Below, one piece after another: positions 47,089 to 56,846 of a DNA stretch of 64,000 bases. A program made the position numbers and the translations under genes. The number at the start of each line of letters is the position of its first letter. Position 1 is the first letter of the stretch. Source of the stretch: Tetraselmis striata (lineage: Eukaryota > Chlorophyta > Chlorodendrophyceae > Chlorodendrales > Chlorodendraceae); the NCBI GenBank assembly GCA_006384855.1, contig VCJN01002954.1, forward strand, positions 1-64,000, written 5' to 3'. The notes beneath the pieces were generated by a model. It was given only the letters and a program-made list of their open reading frames with translations, made no database searches and was not told the DNA's origin.

Positions 47089-47871
47089 CCCCCGCCCCCT
47101 TACCCCCCTCCCCTCACTCCCCCGGCGGGAGCGGCGGGCGGCGGGGGGGGGGGGACCACGCCCGCCCGCCTCCCCCTCCCCCCCCCCCCCCCCCCCCCGC
47201 CCCCCGCCACATGCCCCGACGGCAGCTGTCGCGAATATTGTAATTCAAACATTCTTCGGCAAACCGCTGCCTGCCCCCGCCCTCCCCCTCGCGAATATTT
47301 ATGTAACGTGAGCACTCTTTGGCAAAACATGGCAGCCAAACCGCCCATCTGATGACCTTTGATCGGACGGCTGGCAGGCCCGTTCAGCAGTACTAGCTAT
47401 AATGTACACAAAATTCCCCAGTGTTACCAAATACGTACGGCTGCGATTTGCGCTCCCATGTACTAATAGTCGTAGTTATCCACAGGACGACTCGTCATCG
47501 CGCCCGGGTTCGTACTAGATACCCGGTACCGGCTTAATAAATATATCGCGTACTACCCGGTACTACACGGACAACCTTGTACCTTATACGTCAGTGCCAT
47601 GTAACACTTCACCGGGCTAGTACGACTACCAGAATGATGACAAAAAGGATTTATCGCCCGCCGGCAATAACGCCGGATGTACTCGCACGTAACTGGATGG
47701 ACGTGCCGCCACCAGCAGCAGCCTTCACGGATAAATAATAGTCGCTAGTAGTAGTGCTTCGTCACCCGTATGTCACATCTGAATTTCACAATGTAGGGGG
47801 CTGGTGCATATCGCTCGGGCTGTCAGTGCGCATCCGAAGAACTGTTTGGACATTGTTGGAGGCAGCACGCC

Positions 47872-48967
47872 CTAGTATGGAGTGGGGGGCGGGTTCTCGC
47901 ATTCTTCACTGTATTCGACAGTGACTTGGATCACCACTCGGCCATGCGTCCTGTCGCCGAGCGGCAGAGTCAGTACGGCGTCGCGGCACACAGCATCATG
48001 TAGTAGGCGCGCCGCTTCGGGATCAAGGACTTCGAGTCTCACCGAGTCGGCCGAGCGGCGGGCCTTCCACACCTCGCGGACCTCCAGGAGGGCCAATAGG
48101 GTGCGGGTCCGGGGGGGGGGGGGGGCGGGGGGGGGCAGATAACGGCGTTGTCTGCATTTGGGTCGGCCGCGTACTCGGCCCAAGCCCGCACGCCGGCCCG
48201 TGAGAGGGAGTGTGTTGGCGTTGCTACCGGTTGGTTTACCGCCGCTTCGCCCGGTTGGGGGTGGTCGTACGCCGGGAGGAGGCCCTCCGCTAGGTGCTGC
48301 CACTTGTCGGCCTCAGTATGGCCCCGGAACGAGGGGGAGCGGAGCCACACCTACTATATCGGTCGCTTGATGTCGTCGAGGTTCGCTCGGCGCTCCGAGC
48401 AAGCGGGTGGAGCAGCGACGGCCCTGTCGATCGAGGGTCGTTGTGCCCTCTCCACTCCATTGGGTATGCACAACGCTAGCGGCGGTTTCCCGGCGGGCCA
48501 GTCGCATGCTGACGGACCCAGCGGTAGCGGGGAGCCCGGTGCCACTCGATCCGGCTGGGTCAACGGCGGCGGGTTTGGCGGGGGGCGGCGAGTCACCACC
48601 CGGACGTCTGCTGGCAGGACTCCGATTTTGGGGCTGAGGGTGCGGATTAGGTTCGCCATGTGCGGCCGCGCGACTTTTCATCCGCCATCGCTTGATGTTG
48701 GGCCACTAGGACGCCGAGCAGTGGGGCCACGTGGGCGGCATCATCCGTGCCAGCGGGGAGACCGGTTAGGAGTAGGTGGGATGGGCGCTGCAGTAGTACG
48801 CGTATGTGGCGCCGGGTAGCCGGTGGGAGTTGGGTGCATGCGAATTGTTTTGCAGTTATTGCGACCGTGCGGATCGCGGGATGTTGTGCTCTGCCGCCCC
48901 GCAACGCGGCAAGAAAAGTGCTGGCCCCGCCGGCGTCATGTTGCCCCTCATGTTTGTCGGTGTCCAT
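47872..48967 (-). CDS. Cargo reading frames at the right end of the TIR element, function unknown
   Basis: From ATG at 48967 the minus strand encodes about 106 aa (MDTDKHEGQHDAGGASTFL, VRTVAITAKQFACTQLPPATRR-like, HIRVLLQRPSHLLLTGLPAG). Overlapping and following frames give ANLIRTLSPKIGVLPADV, DKWQHLAEGLLPAYDHP and LALLEVREVWKARRSADSV, ending at 47872 with RVVIQVTVEYSEECENP. The pieces look coding and could be exons of one gene broken by a poly-G intron near 48110-48136, but I could not join them securely. No family is recognised. Confidence 0.3.
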
Positions 48968-49271
48968 GGTGGCTGTAGTGGTGTCTTCCTGGAGGGCATG
49001 TTCTTCACGCCGCTATGGGCGCAGGCCGGCAGTTGGCATGTTGGTGGGTCGTCCGGTCGTGGGATGGTCCACCGTTTCGCAGGAGGATCACCCAGTAGGC
49101 GCGCCGGCTCGCCCGGAGTTAGTACATACGCATTACCATGCCCAGTGTTAAGGCATGCTAGAAAGTGAGAAGTTGGATGCATGTATTTGAAAAACAAGTA
49201 AACCCGTTGCGGGAGTGTGGAATCCAGAGAGCCGCAAGGATCAATCGTAGTAGTTGCTACATTGTACAGCT

Positions 49272-49638
49272 CCGCGTCCGCCGCCCCGCCGACCCCGGGC
49301 CCGGCGTCCGTTGACGGATGGGCGACGATCGTCCGGCGTCCAACGACGGACGAACGACGGCGTCCGGCGTCCGGGTCATGTCCACGCGATGGTCTCGGCG
49401 CTTCGCGCCATGCCCGCCCCGTAGACCTGACCAAAGGCGACTACGACCAGCCCGACCGGCGGCGGCCGGGCGGCCGGTACCCGTACCGGTACATGTAGCT
49501 CGTCAGCAGGTAAGCGCGCCGGCTATTTTGGCATGCGCGGAATTACGACGGAATCTATAACGGATACATTTTCGATCTATATAATAATATATGCGAAACC
49601 GTTCCGAAAGTCGGCGACAAACTCACAGACAGACTCAC
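49272..49638 (-). repeat. Right terminal inverted repeat of the large DNA element
   Basis: This is the intact partner of the split left inverted repeat. The outer part pairs with 36696-36856 and the inner part with 41280-41466, with no LINE at the corresponding position. Confidence 0.88.
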
Positions 49639-49659
49639 ATCGTAATTACAGTTACATTA

Positions 49660-50530
49660 CCCCTATAGTGAACACCCCTACAATGAATACACCCCTATAA
49701 TGAGGGGGGGGGGGGGACGGATTCCTTAACACCGTAGTAGGCCCCTGCTTCCTACCTATATAATGAATATACCCCTTAAATAAATATACCCCTATGATGA
49801 GAGGGGGGGGGGGGGGGGGGGGCACGGGGGCGCCTAATCCTACCGGTAAAATGAACGCTGTACTATAAAGTATTGTATAGCATTCCGCAGCGCGATGCGC
49901 GCATCGCGGCGGCGGCGGCGGCTTCCATTTCCTCATAGGTGCAGCCGTGGCCGCCCCTGCAGCAATATATCCCATGCTGACACCACTGGCCGCCGCTGTG
50001 CAACGCTCGGCCCGCGCCTCCACGCTGACACGGCGGCGCAAAAACAGTGATCCTATGGGGAGCTTTGCAAGCGTGTAGGTGTGCCTCTATGGCTGAGCAA
50101 ATGTGGCAAGTGCGAACAACGACCTTGTGACTAGGGCCGGGTATGGCAGTGCATTTAACGGTCTTGCTGTGGAAGATAGCTTGCGCAATGCTTTGCAGCG
50201 CATGATCTACACTATGCCTATGCCTATGGTATGCGAATATGACTCGCCAATCTTCTGTTCATGCCTTTTATATGCCTGCCCAAGGCCCGGTTTAAACCGA
50301 TAACAACCCAAGGCCTCCCTCTGAGGGCGGTACCTCTTGAATTGTAACCATAATCATTGTGTGTGTCGCACCATTGGAAGCTCATCTTGGTTGTGGACTG
50401 TGGACATCACCCCTATTATGATAGGACTATCGGGATGCCATAATGAATACCCCTAGAATAATAAATGATCCTACCCCTAGCTATCATGAACGGGGTGGAG
50501 GGGGGGGGGGGGGGGGGGCAATATTCATTA
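49660..50530. repeat. AT-rich region with CCCCTATAATGAATA words and G tracts
   Basis: Words like CCCCTATAATGAATA recur near 49665, 49690, 49760, 49790, 50410 and 50445, each group followed by a G run (49703-49715, 49803-49822, about 50500-50518). ATATTCATTAGAGGGATAAT at about 50520 is an inverted version. A CGG-repeat stretch lies at 49906-49920. No genes are seen. Confidence 0.65.
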
Positions 50531-50570
50531 GAGGGATAATGTCACTGTAATATGGTCGTATGATACAGGA

Positions 50571-51050
50571 TTTCAACATGCAACCGAGTCTGATTTTGCC
50601 AAAAAAGGTGCGGAGACTGTTTTACACGGAAAAGGATAAAATGGGCGTTGGGAAGGTTCAGCGAAAGGGGGGGGGGGGGTGTCGGAGGAGGCGCCCGCAA
50701 GGTGGAGGCGGAAAACGGGAGGGCGCTGCCAAAGGCAGCGAGCTGGAAGATGGCAGACGAGCTGCTGGTGGCTGACCTAAGTAGCTCCACGGCCGGGAGC
50801 ACAAGGCTCGCGGGCGATGGGCGGGGCAGCCCGTACTGAAACCCGGTGGTACCGGTTACTTAGGAGGTTGAAACGACTAACAAACCGTACGGATCGCACT
50901 AGGACAGTCAAATTGTTAGAAAACCCCATAAACACGTTTAGATCATTCCAACATGCAATCGAGTCTGGTTTTGCCATTTTACACGCGGTTCGTTTTCGAT
51001 TGCGAGCGTGGGCAGTCGGCAGGCGTGCCGACCAAACGAATGCGGAAGAT
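50571..51050 (+). repeat. Dispersed non-coding repeat (family D), copy 2 and start of copy 3 in tandem
   Basis: Copy 2 runs from 50571 to about 50944. Immediately after its terminal words (ACCCCATAAACACGTTTAGATCATT) the starting words (CAACATGCAATCGAGTCTGGTTTTGCC) recur at 50945, giving a unit of about 374 bp. The remainder of copy 3 decays within about 100 bp. Confidence 0.8.
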
Positions 51051-51299
51051 GTCCTGAGTTGTAGAAGGGGTCTCGGACGGACGGGAGATGTTGACGGCGC
51101 GAAGGCCGGCGCCACATAGGCCGTACGTGTTGCGGAATTAAGGTGCCGTCTCCCAACGGCGTGGCGGCGGCATGCGGCACGAGCCGGAATCGCAGACCCG
51201 TAAAAGCGGCCAAGTTGGCAACGAGTGCCCAGCAGGGCAGCGGTACACGCACCCGTAGAACGAGTGTAGTTGTGGGCGCGGGCGCGCGAGCGCTCCGCA

Positions 51300-52650
51300 T
51301 ACAGAAAGGTGAAGTACCGGTACGATGTACGCGACGCGATGGTAACTCACACTTGTACGGCTCTTAGGTGCCGTGCCGGGGTCGGTTGTCGACGGCGTCG
51401 CAGAAGACCCACCGACTCGGTAAGTTGTCGCCGCGGGTCTTACTTCGCGGAATGCGGTGAGGCGGCCGCCGCTGCTGCACCAGCGACGGCTGCCGACCAC
51501 CTCACACGTCGCCGGCATATTTTGACGCCACGAAATGCACAAGTCGCGTTGGGTGGCGGAGCTGTCCCTCGGCGGGCAGCTCGTGTTGTCACACAAATGA
51601 GATGTCGTGACGTTGGAGCGGGTTGGCCGGCGTAGAGGCCCTTGTGCTGGCATACGCCGGCCCGTAACGATGCCAATGATGTCGGGGCGAGGGTGACGAC
51701 GAGGCAGCCGCCGCTGCTGCACCGGCGACGGGCGCCGAGGTTCCAAACCCGGAGTCGAACATATGGGTAGTTACGAACACCACGAGACGTCGTCAAGCAC
51801 GCCATGTGGTCGAGCTGCCCCCCGGCGGGCAGGTGCAAGTTGCCGTGGTCCTTGTGACGACGACGTTGCAGTAGGATGCGTCCGAGACGCGCCGGGGCGA
51901 GCCGCGCAAACGCCTCCCACTACGACCGCAGCAAACATTGTTGCAATACGATTAGGGCGAGGGCAACGAGCTCTCTCAAAACACCGGCGCATGAGCGGCG
52001 CCACCCCCCATACCGGACTAATTACGCGAGTAGTTACGGAAAACCACAGCGTGTAACGAGGGCACGCGGGCAGGGTTGAAGTGCCTTGCGGGACAGCAAG
52101 TGGCCGCCCCGACGACACAGACATCCTCCTCCATCCGCGCCGATTTTGTTGCGGTAGGCGTAGTTGTCGTCGTTGACAACCGTGGCCAGCAGCAGCGGCC
52201 ATGATGCCGAGCGAGCGCGTCCACCTTACTTAACCTCAAGAGTTGACGACTACGTACTGCGAGAGGGTGCTCCTGTAGAAAGTGCTACAACGCGATTATA
52301 TGGCGATGGCAACGAGTTCTTTCAAAACATCGGCGCATGAGCGGCGCCACCCCCATAATACCGGTGTAGTTACGCGATAGTTACGCGAGTAGTTACGGAA
52401 AACCACAGCGTAAAACGACCGTGGATCGATGCCACGGCGCTCTGTTGCGAGGACACGCGGGCCGGGTTGAAGTGTCTTGTGGGACGACAAGTGGCCGCCC
52501 CGACGACACTGACGCCCTCCTCCGTCCGCGCCGATTCTGTTGCGGTAGGCGTAGTTGTCGTTGACAACCGTGACGAGCAACGGTCATGGTGCCGAGCGCG
52601 TCCACCAACCTAATAACCTCAAGAGTTGACTATTGCGAGAGGCTTCTCCA
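51300..52650 (+). repeat. Degenerate tandem repeats (units of about 350 bp)
   Basis: GGCAACGAGCTCTCTCAAAA...CGGCGCATGAGCGGCGCCACCCCC at about 51960 recurs at about 52307. TAGTTACGGAAAACCACAGCG at about 52030 recurs at about 52390 and is followed in both copies by GGGTTGAAGTG.CTTG.GGGAC, GTGGCCGCCCCGACGACAC and GCGTAGTTGTCG...TTGACAACCGTG. Weaker copies of GCGGCCGCCGCTGCTGCACC are at about 51460 and 51703. The region looks like old satellite-type DNA. Confidence 0.8.
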
Positions 52651-53004
52651 CTGCGGGAGCCCCGGAGGCATGTACTGCGACCATGTGAGGTATTGAGGTT
52701 ACCCCCCCCCCCCCCCCCCCCCCCGCCTCCCCACCAACGGGGACCCCCTAGCTCCAATTCCTTGCAGTGCGCATCGCTACCCGAGAACGTCCCGACTGCC
52801 ACCAGTCGGGACGTTCAAGCCAAGCAAAAACGAAAACGACTTCGGGCGCAAGAGTAGCTAGTGAAAACCACACTACCGAGGGGGTGTTTGTCGCTGCCTG
52901 ATAATGTAACGCATGTATGTGCGCGGCACGACGACTCAATACCGGGTGGATGAACCTCGGTGCGGACTTGTTTAGCATATGTGACCCTCGCGCGCACAAG
53001 TACG

Positions 53005-53240
53005 CGAAGCCGCTGCCGAAGGGAGCGAGCGAGCTGGAGATTGCAGATGAGCTGTTGGTGGCTGGCCTAAGTAGCTCCCCGGCCGGGAGCGTAGGGCTCG
53101 CGGGCGATGGGCCAGCCCGTACTTAAACACCATGGTACCGGTTAACCGGTTGAAACCACTGACAGACCGTTCGGGTCGTTCTAGGACACTTAAATTCTTT
53201 CGAAACCCCATAATCCTTAAACACGTTTAGATCATTACTG
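53005..53240 (+). repeat. Dispersed non-coding repeat (family D), copy 4
   Basis: Shares GAGCTGGAGATTGCAGATGAG, CCTAAGTAGCTCC.CGGCCGGGAGC, GGCTCGCGGGCGATGGG, TACCGGTTAACCGGTTGAAA and ACACGTTTAGATCATT with copy 2 in the same order. Confidence 0.8.
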
Positions 53241-53452
53241 TGTATTCGGAATGATGACTGCAACGTAAGGATTACTAAATCCTTAATGAGTCCCAAGCAG
53301 CATGCCATAAATAATGTAAGACCCGCCGCGCGCGCTTCGATGAATTAAATATGCGGAGAATTAAATATTAAATACTGCCTGGAGCGGCGGCTGGATGGTG
53401 GCGATGCCTGGTCGGAGGCTACCATGGCGGTTCCTGCCTCTGTTGGCTCGTA

Positions 53453-53600
53453 GCTGGATTTCCTTCTGGATTTCCTTCTGGATTTCTGTGTGGATTTCTT
53501 GAATGTTGCGTCTAGCTCATGTAATCACCCACGAATTAAATATACAGGCCAGGATCGATAGCGTCTGGAGAATGCACAGAAAGTACTGGGGAGGGAAAAA
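53453..53600 (+). repeat. Dispersed repeat, GGATTTC-rich family, copy 3
   Basis: GCTGGATTTCCTTCTGGATT and TGTGTGGATTTCTTGAATGTTG match 3908-4015. The following CGATAGCGTCTGGAGAATGCAC...AGTACTGGGGAGG is the inverted version of the word at 4093-4136. Confidence 0.7.
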
Positions 53601-54097
53601 GCCTACATTTAAGCAGAACTCACTCGCTTCGATGACGATGACGCGCCGATCAGCAGACGCTAAGGTGTCAGATTCTGTATCTCCATACCTGTGCTGCATG
53701 CAGGGTCGGGTCATTCATTCTGAGTAGCGCGCACCAGGCAGACCCAGTCAGGAGATGGCAGCGCGCGCCGCGCTCGGCTGCTGCTGTGTTTGCGCTGGCG
53801 GCGCGTGTTGATGCGGCTCACGGTTTTCGGGGCGTTGATGTTGGCGTACGGTAATGCATACCCGTCATCATCCTTAGGAGCACAGTCCAGCAGCCGCAGC
53901 TGCAGCCATATCCTCGCCCGTTCCCTCAAAAGGGTAGGCCGGTAGTGTTACCTCTCGCGTCAAGTCGTGGTTTACTTCGCCACCACTGGCTCCCGGCGCC
54001 TGTCCGCGCTCGGGCTCCGCCACCGCGCCGGTATTTTGCGCCTGTTTGGAGAAGCTGGCCGTGCGCAGGTGGCTCCGCGTGCCACCGCGCCGCAAAC

Positions 54098-56555
54098 ATG
54101 AGCATGTCCAACGCGTTCGCGCTCCTGGACGATGAGAATGAGGATCCCCAGGCCATGGCCACGCGCGCCACTGCTGCCAAGCAGCAGGCTGATGCCGCCG
54201 CCAAGAGCGCTGGTGCGCTGCCCACCCCAGCCGTTGCGTCTTTCCGCCGCCACCCGCTCCGGCAGCACCGCCATCACTCCGCGAAATCTACGCGGATAGA
54301 TATGGAATTCGTATCCCAACGCTACACCCCCCGCTACAGCAGCGTGACCGTACCCCACCGCCCCGTGATCACCCACGCCGGGGACTCAGCCACAGCCGCA
54401 CCATACTGCAGGGTTGAGGCCGTCGTTATGCCGTTATCACAGCCTGGACAGTGCATTGTTGCTCCGGTAGCTACCAGCGCGCACGCTGGTATCCTTGGCC
54501 GGGCTGCAACCTGTACTGTCCTTGCTGGCGGCCCGGCACCGGCGGCGCCGCCGGCAACAGCTAAAATTAGTCGTTACATCTGCGCATGTAACACAGCGTT
54601 CATTCGTTATGTCATCTCCCGCTATCCGTGTTTATCGAAATATCAAGGCTTGGTTCACCGGCGCCAGTATCGGAACCTTCACGCCGTCCTGCTTCAGCCC
54701 TTCGCATAACACCGCGGCGCCCGTTCCCTACCACCTTGGCCGTCCCAGCCTGGAGACCACCGGCGATCCTGCGCGTCTGGGCTCCGGCTGGCTGGTGCCT
54801 AGGGTGACCGGCACCGGTCCGGGCAAGAATGTGCGTTTTGCCTGTCAAACATATATGCATCACGACCAGCGACTCCCCCCCCCCCCCCCCCCCCTTCCGC
54901 CTCCGCCAAAACGATTCGCCGATCCCGAGGCCCCGGAGAGAGCAGATAATTCCCCCCCGGTCCTGACTTGTTGGCTACGGTCGTCGACGTCTTGTGGCTG
55001 AGCCGAGGGATTTCCCTCTTCGGCTATGTATTATTTGCTTCCCACTCGGGATTCTCCGGACAACACGACTCCGCCTGCGGTGGCCTACAGTGCTGACAGC
55101 CGTGCTACGTTGTACTGCCCGTAGCTGCCAAGTCTGCCGCCGCTCCCGCGGCACGGCCCCAGTCTGCCCGCCCCGGCCGCGGCAATGACGCCAGCCGTGG
55201 AGGCCGCGGCGGCCGCGGAGGCCGCGGAGGCAGCAACTTCATGGACCGTCGCCAGCAGTCGGGCGGCGAGGAGGTGAGCGCCGACTTCGGCGACCGCGAG
55301 CGTGGAGGTGAGCGCGGCCGCGGCCGTGGCCGTGGCCGTGGCCGCGGCCGCGATGGCGAGCGCCGCCCCTACAACCGCGACGGTGAGGAGGGCCGCCGCC
55401 CCCGCCGTGACTACGAGCGTCACAGCGGCACCGGCCGTGGGTAAGCCCCTCGTCCCCTCTTCCTGCCGTGGCTGCTCTCTAGTCTGCTTTCACAGCTGCT
55501 AGCCGCGGGGCTGGTAGCCCTCACCTGTACATCTAGGCAGACGCTGGGATGATTGCCAGGGCTGCTTTCAGGAGTGGCGTCGCACGGGGTCGTAACCGGC
55601 TGTGTGTAATGCCTGTGAACCCAGAACTGAGGTCAGCAAGGGCGGCGCCGGCAAGGGCAACTGGGGATCGGATGCTGATGTTGTCAACCACCCCGAGTAG
55701 GTGGCCCCGCTTCTGCTGGGCGTGTACACCCGTGCCGGGAGGTTGTGACGACGCTTAGATAGGCGGATGGGATGGCTGTTGAGCTCGGCCAATATCTCAC
55801 TCGCTGGCGCTGGCGTCTGGCCTTCGCAGGGATGCCAAGGTTGAGCCTGACGCCGAGCCCATCAAGGAGGGCGCCGAGGGTGAGGGCGCTGAGGCCGAGC
55901 CCGCTGAGCCCGAGGTCAAGGAGCTCTCCCTCGCGGAGTATGAGGCCCAGCTGCTGGAGAAGAAGAAGGCCCTCGGCCTGGTTGGCGACGGCAAGTCCGA
56001 GAGTACCGTGGACATGGCCCAGTTCAAGGGCATGAAGGCAGCTTCCAACAAGAAGACCATGGAGGAGGACATGTCAGGCCTTGAGCTGTCCGACGCGAAG
56101 AAGAAGGAGAAGGCTGCCAAGGCCGAGAAGGCCAGGAAGGAGAAGCTCACCCTCGAGGCCGGCTTCCGCGTGGCCGATGAGCAGCCTCGCTACGGTGAGT
56201 TGAATATAATGGTCGACCCTTATGAAGAGAGGGGGAAGGGGTTGACATGTTATGTTTCGGGTATTGACTTATGTTGATGGATCATGCCTTTGAAGCCTAT
56301 GGGCTCCCCACTGGCAAGGGGTGTGTCATTGACACTGGCTATGCTTCGGCTGTCTCAACTGAATATCGGACTGACTTCGTTGTTCCTGGTCCTACAGAGC
56401 GCGAGGACCGTGGCGCTGGCCGCAACGGACGTGGCCGCGGCCGCGGCCGCGGTGGTGACCGCCCGGCTGGTGACCGCCCAGCTGGTGGCCGCGGCGGCCG
56501 CACCGGCCCCGCCCCCAACGTCATGGACGAGTCTGCCTTCCCGACCCTGGGCTAG
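54098..56555 (+). CDS. Stm1/SERBP1/HABP4-type RNA- and ribosome-binding protein (plant RGGA-like)
   Basis: Family role: binds mRNA and inactive 80S ribosomes through extended basic and RGG segments. Exons: 54098-54212, 55125-55440, 55625-55696, 55830-56194, 56398-56555, all in phase, encoding 341 aa. The N-terminus MSMSNAFALLDDENEDPQAM is the Stm1-type start. Exon 2 holds the first RGG block (SRGGRGGRGGRGGSNFMDRR, then RGRGRGRGRGRDGERRPYNR and a DYERHSGTGRG motif). Exon 3 holds KGGAGKGNWGSDADVVNHPE. Exon 4 holds the HABP4/PAI-RBP1 core (LSLAEYEAQLLEKKKALGLV). Exon 5 holds a second RGRGRGRGG block and the terminal ESAFPTLG. The 912-nt first intron contains a C tract. A TGTAA signal lies about 256 nt after the stop, in the gap shared with the convergent gene. 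Confidence 0.92.
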
Positions 56556-56746
56556 ATCAGCCCCCCGCGCGGCTCTGGGCACAGCGGGGCACGGAGTGGC
56601 CTGCTACCTCTAGCGGCGGCGCACTCACCAGCAGCGGCGGCGGTAGCATGGGCTGCGCGCTTGCTCTGGTTTTTTTTACGTACGTAGAGAAGTTGTTCCG
56701 AGCTTCACTTAGGGCAGTGTGATAATGTGCTGGCTATGTTTTCCTC

Positions 56747-56751
56747 TTACA
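56747..56751 (-). terminator. TGTAA polyadenylation signal for the DUF6817-like gene (minus strand)
   Basis: TTACA on the plus strand, about 96 nt downstream of the stop at 56847. Confidence 0.5.
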
Positions 56752-56811
56752 GCAGGGGATCCCGCTGGGGCCCAACCGCTCCCTGGCCCCTCCTTCGGTG
56801 ACTTAGGACAA

Positions 56812-56816
56812 TGTAA
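56812..56816 (+). terminator. TGTAA polyadenylation signal for the Stm1/SERBP1-like gene
   Basis: TGTAA about 256 nt after the stop at 56555. It lies beyond the opposing gene's own signal (56747-56751), so the two transcripts may overlap at their 3' ends. Confidence 0.5.
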
Positions 56817-56846
56817 TGGTACACACCGTCTAGCAACACACACCTC

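Larger units (their letters stand above)
36696..49638. mobile_element. Large DNA element with long terminal inverted repeats, carrying a nested LINE
   Basis: The two ends are inverted copies. The left end starts GTGAGTCTGT at 36696 and passes through TTTCGGAATGGTTTCGCATA and TTATAGATTCCGT. The same series reads inverted from 49638 inward. A second block (GGTCTACGGGGCGGGCATGG, then GACGCCGTCGTTCGTCCGTC) is found at 41280-41466 and inverted at about 49272-49455. The left inverted repeat is therefore split by a 4.4-kb LINE, and once this is removed the element is about 8.5 kb with inverted repeats of roughly 360 bp. The interior holds a decayed transposase-like gene and several short cargo frames. 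No flanking target-site duplication is evident, so exact ends and superfamily are open. Confidence 0.8.

Noticed and set aside
36696-49638. A giant virus or virophage insertion for the TIR-bounded island
   Set aside because: No capsid, packaging ATPase, polymerase B or other viral hallmark is seen. Content is a LINE plus transposase-like and short unknown frames.
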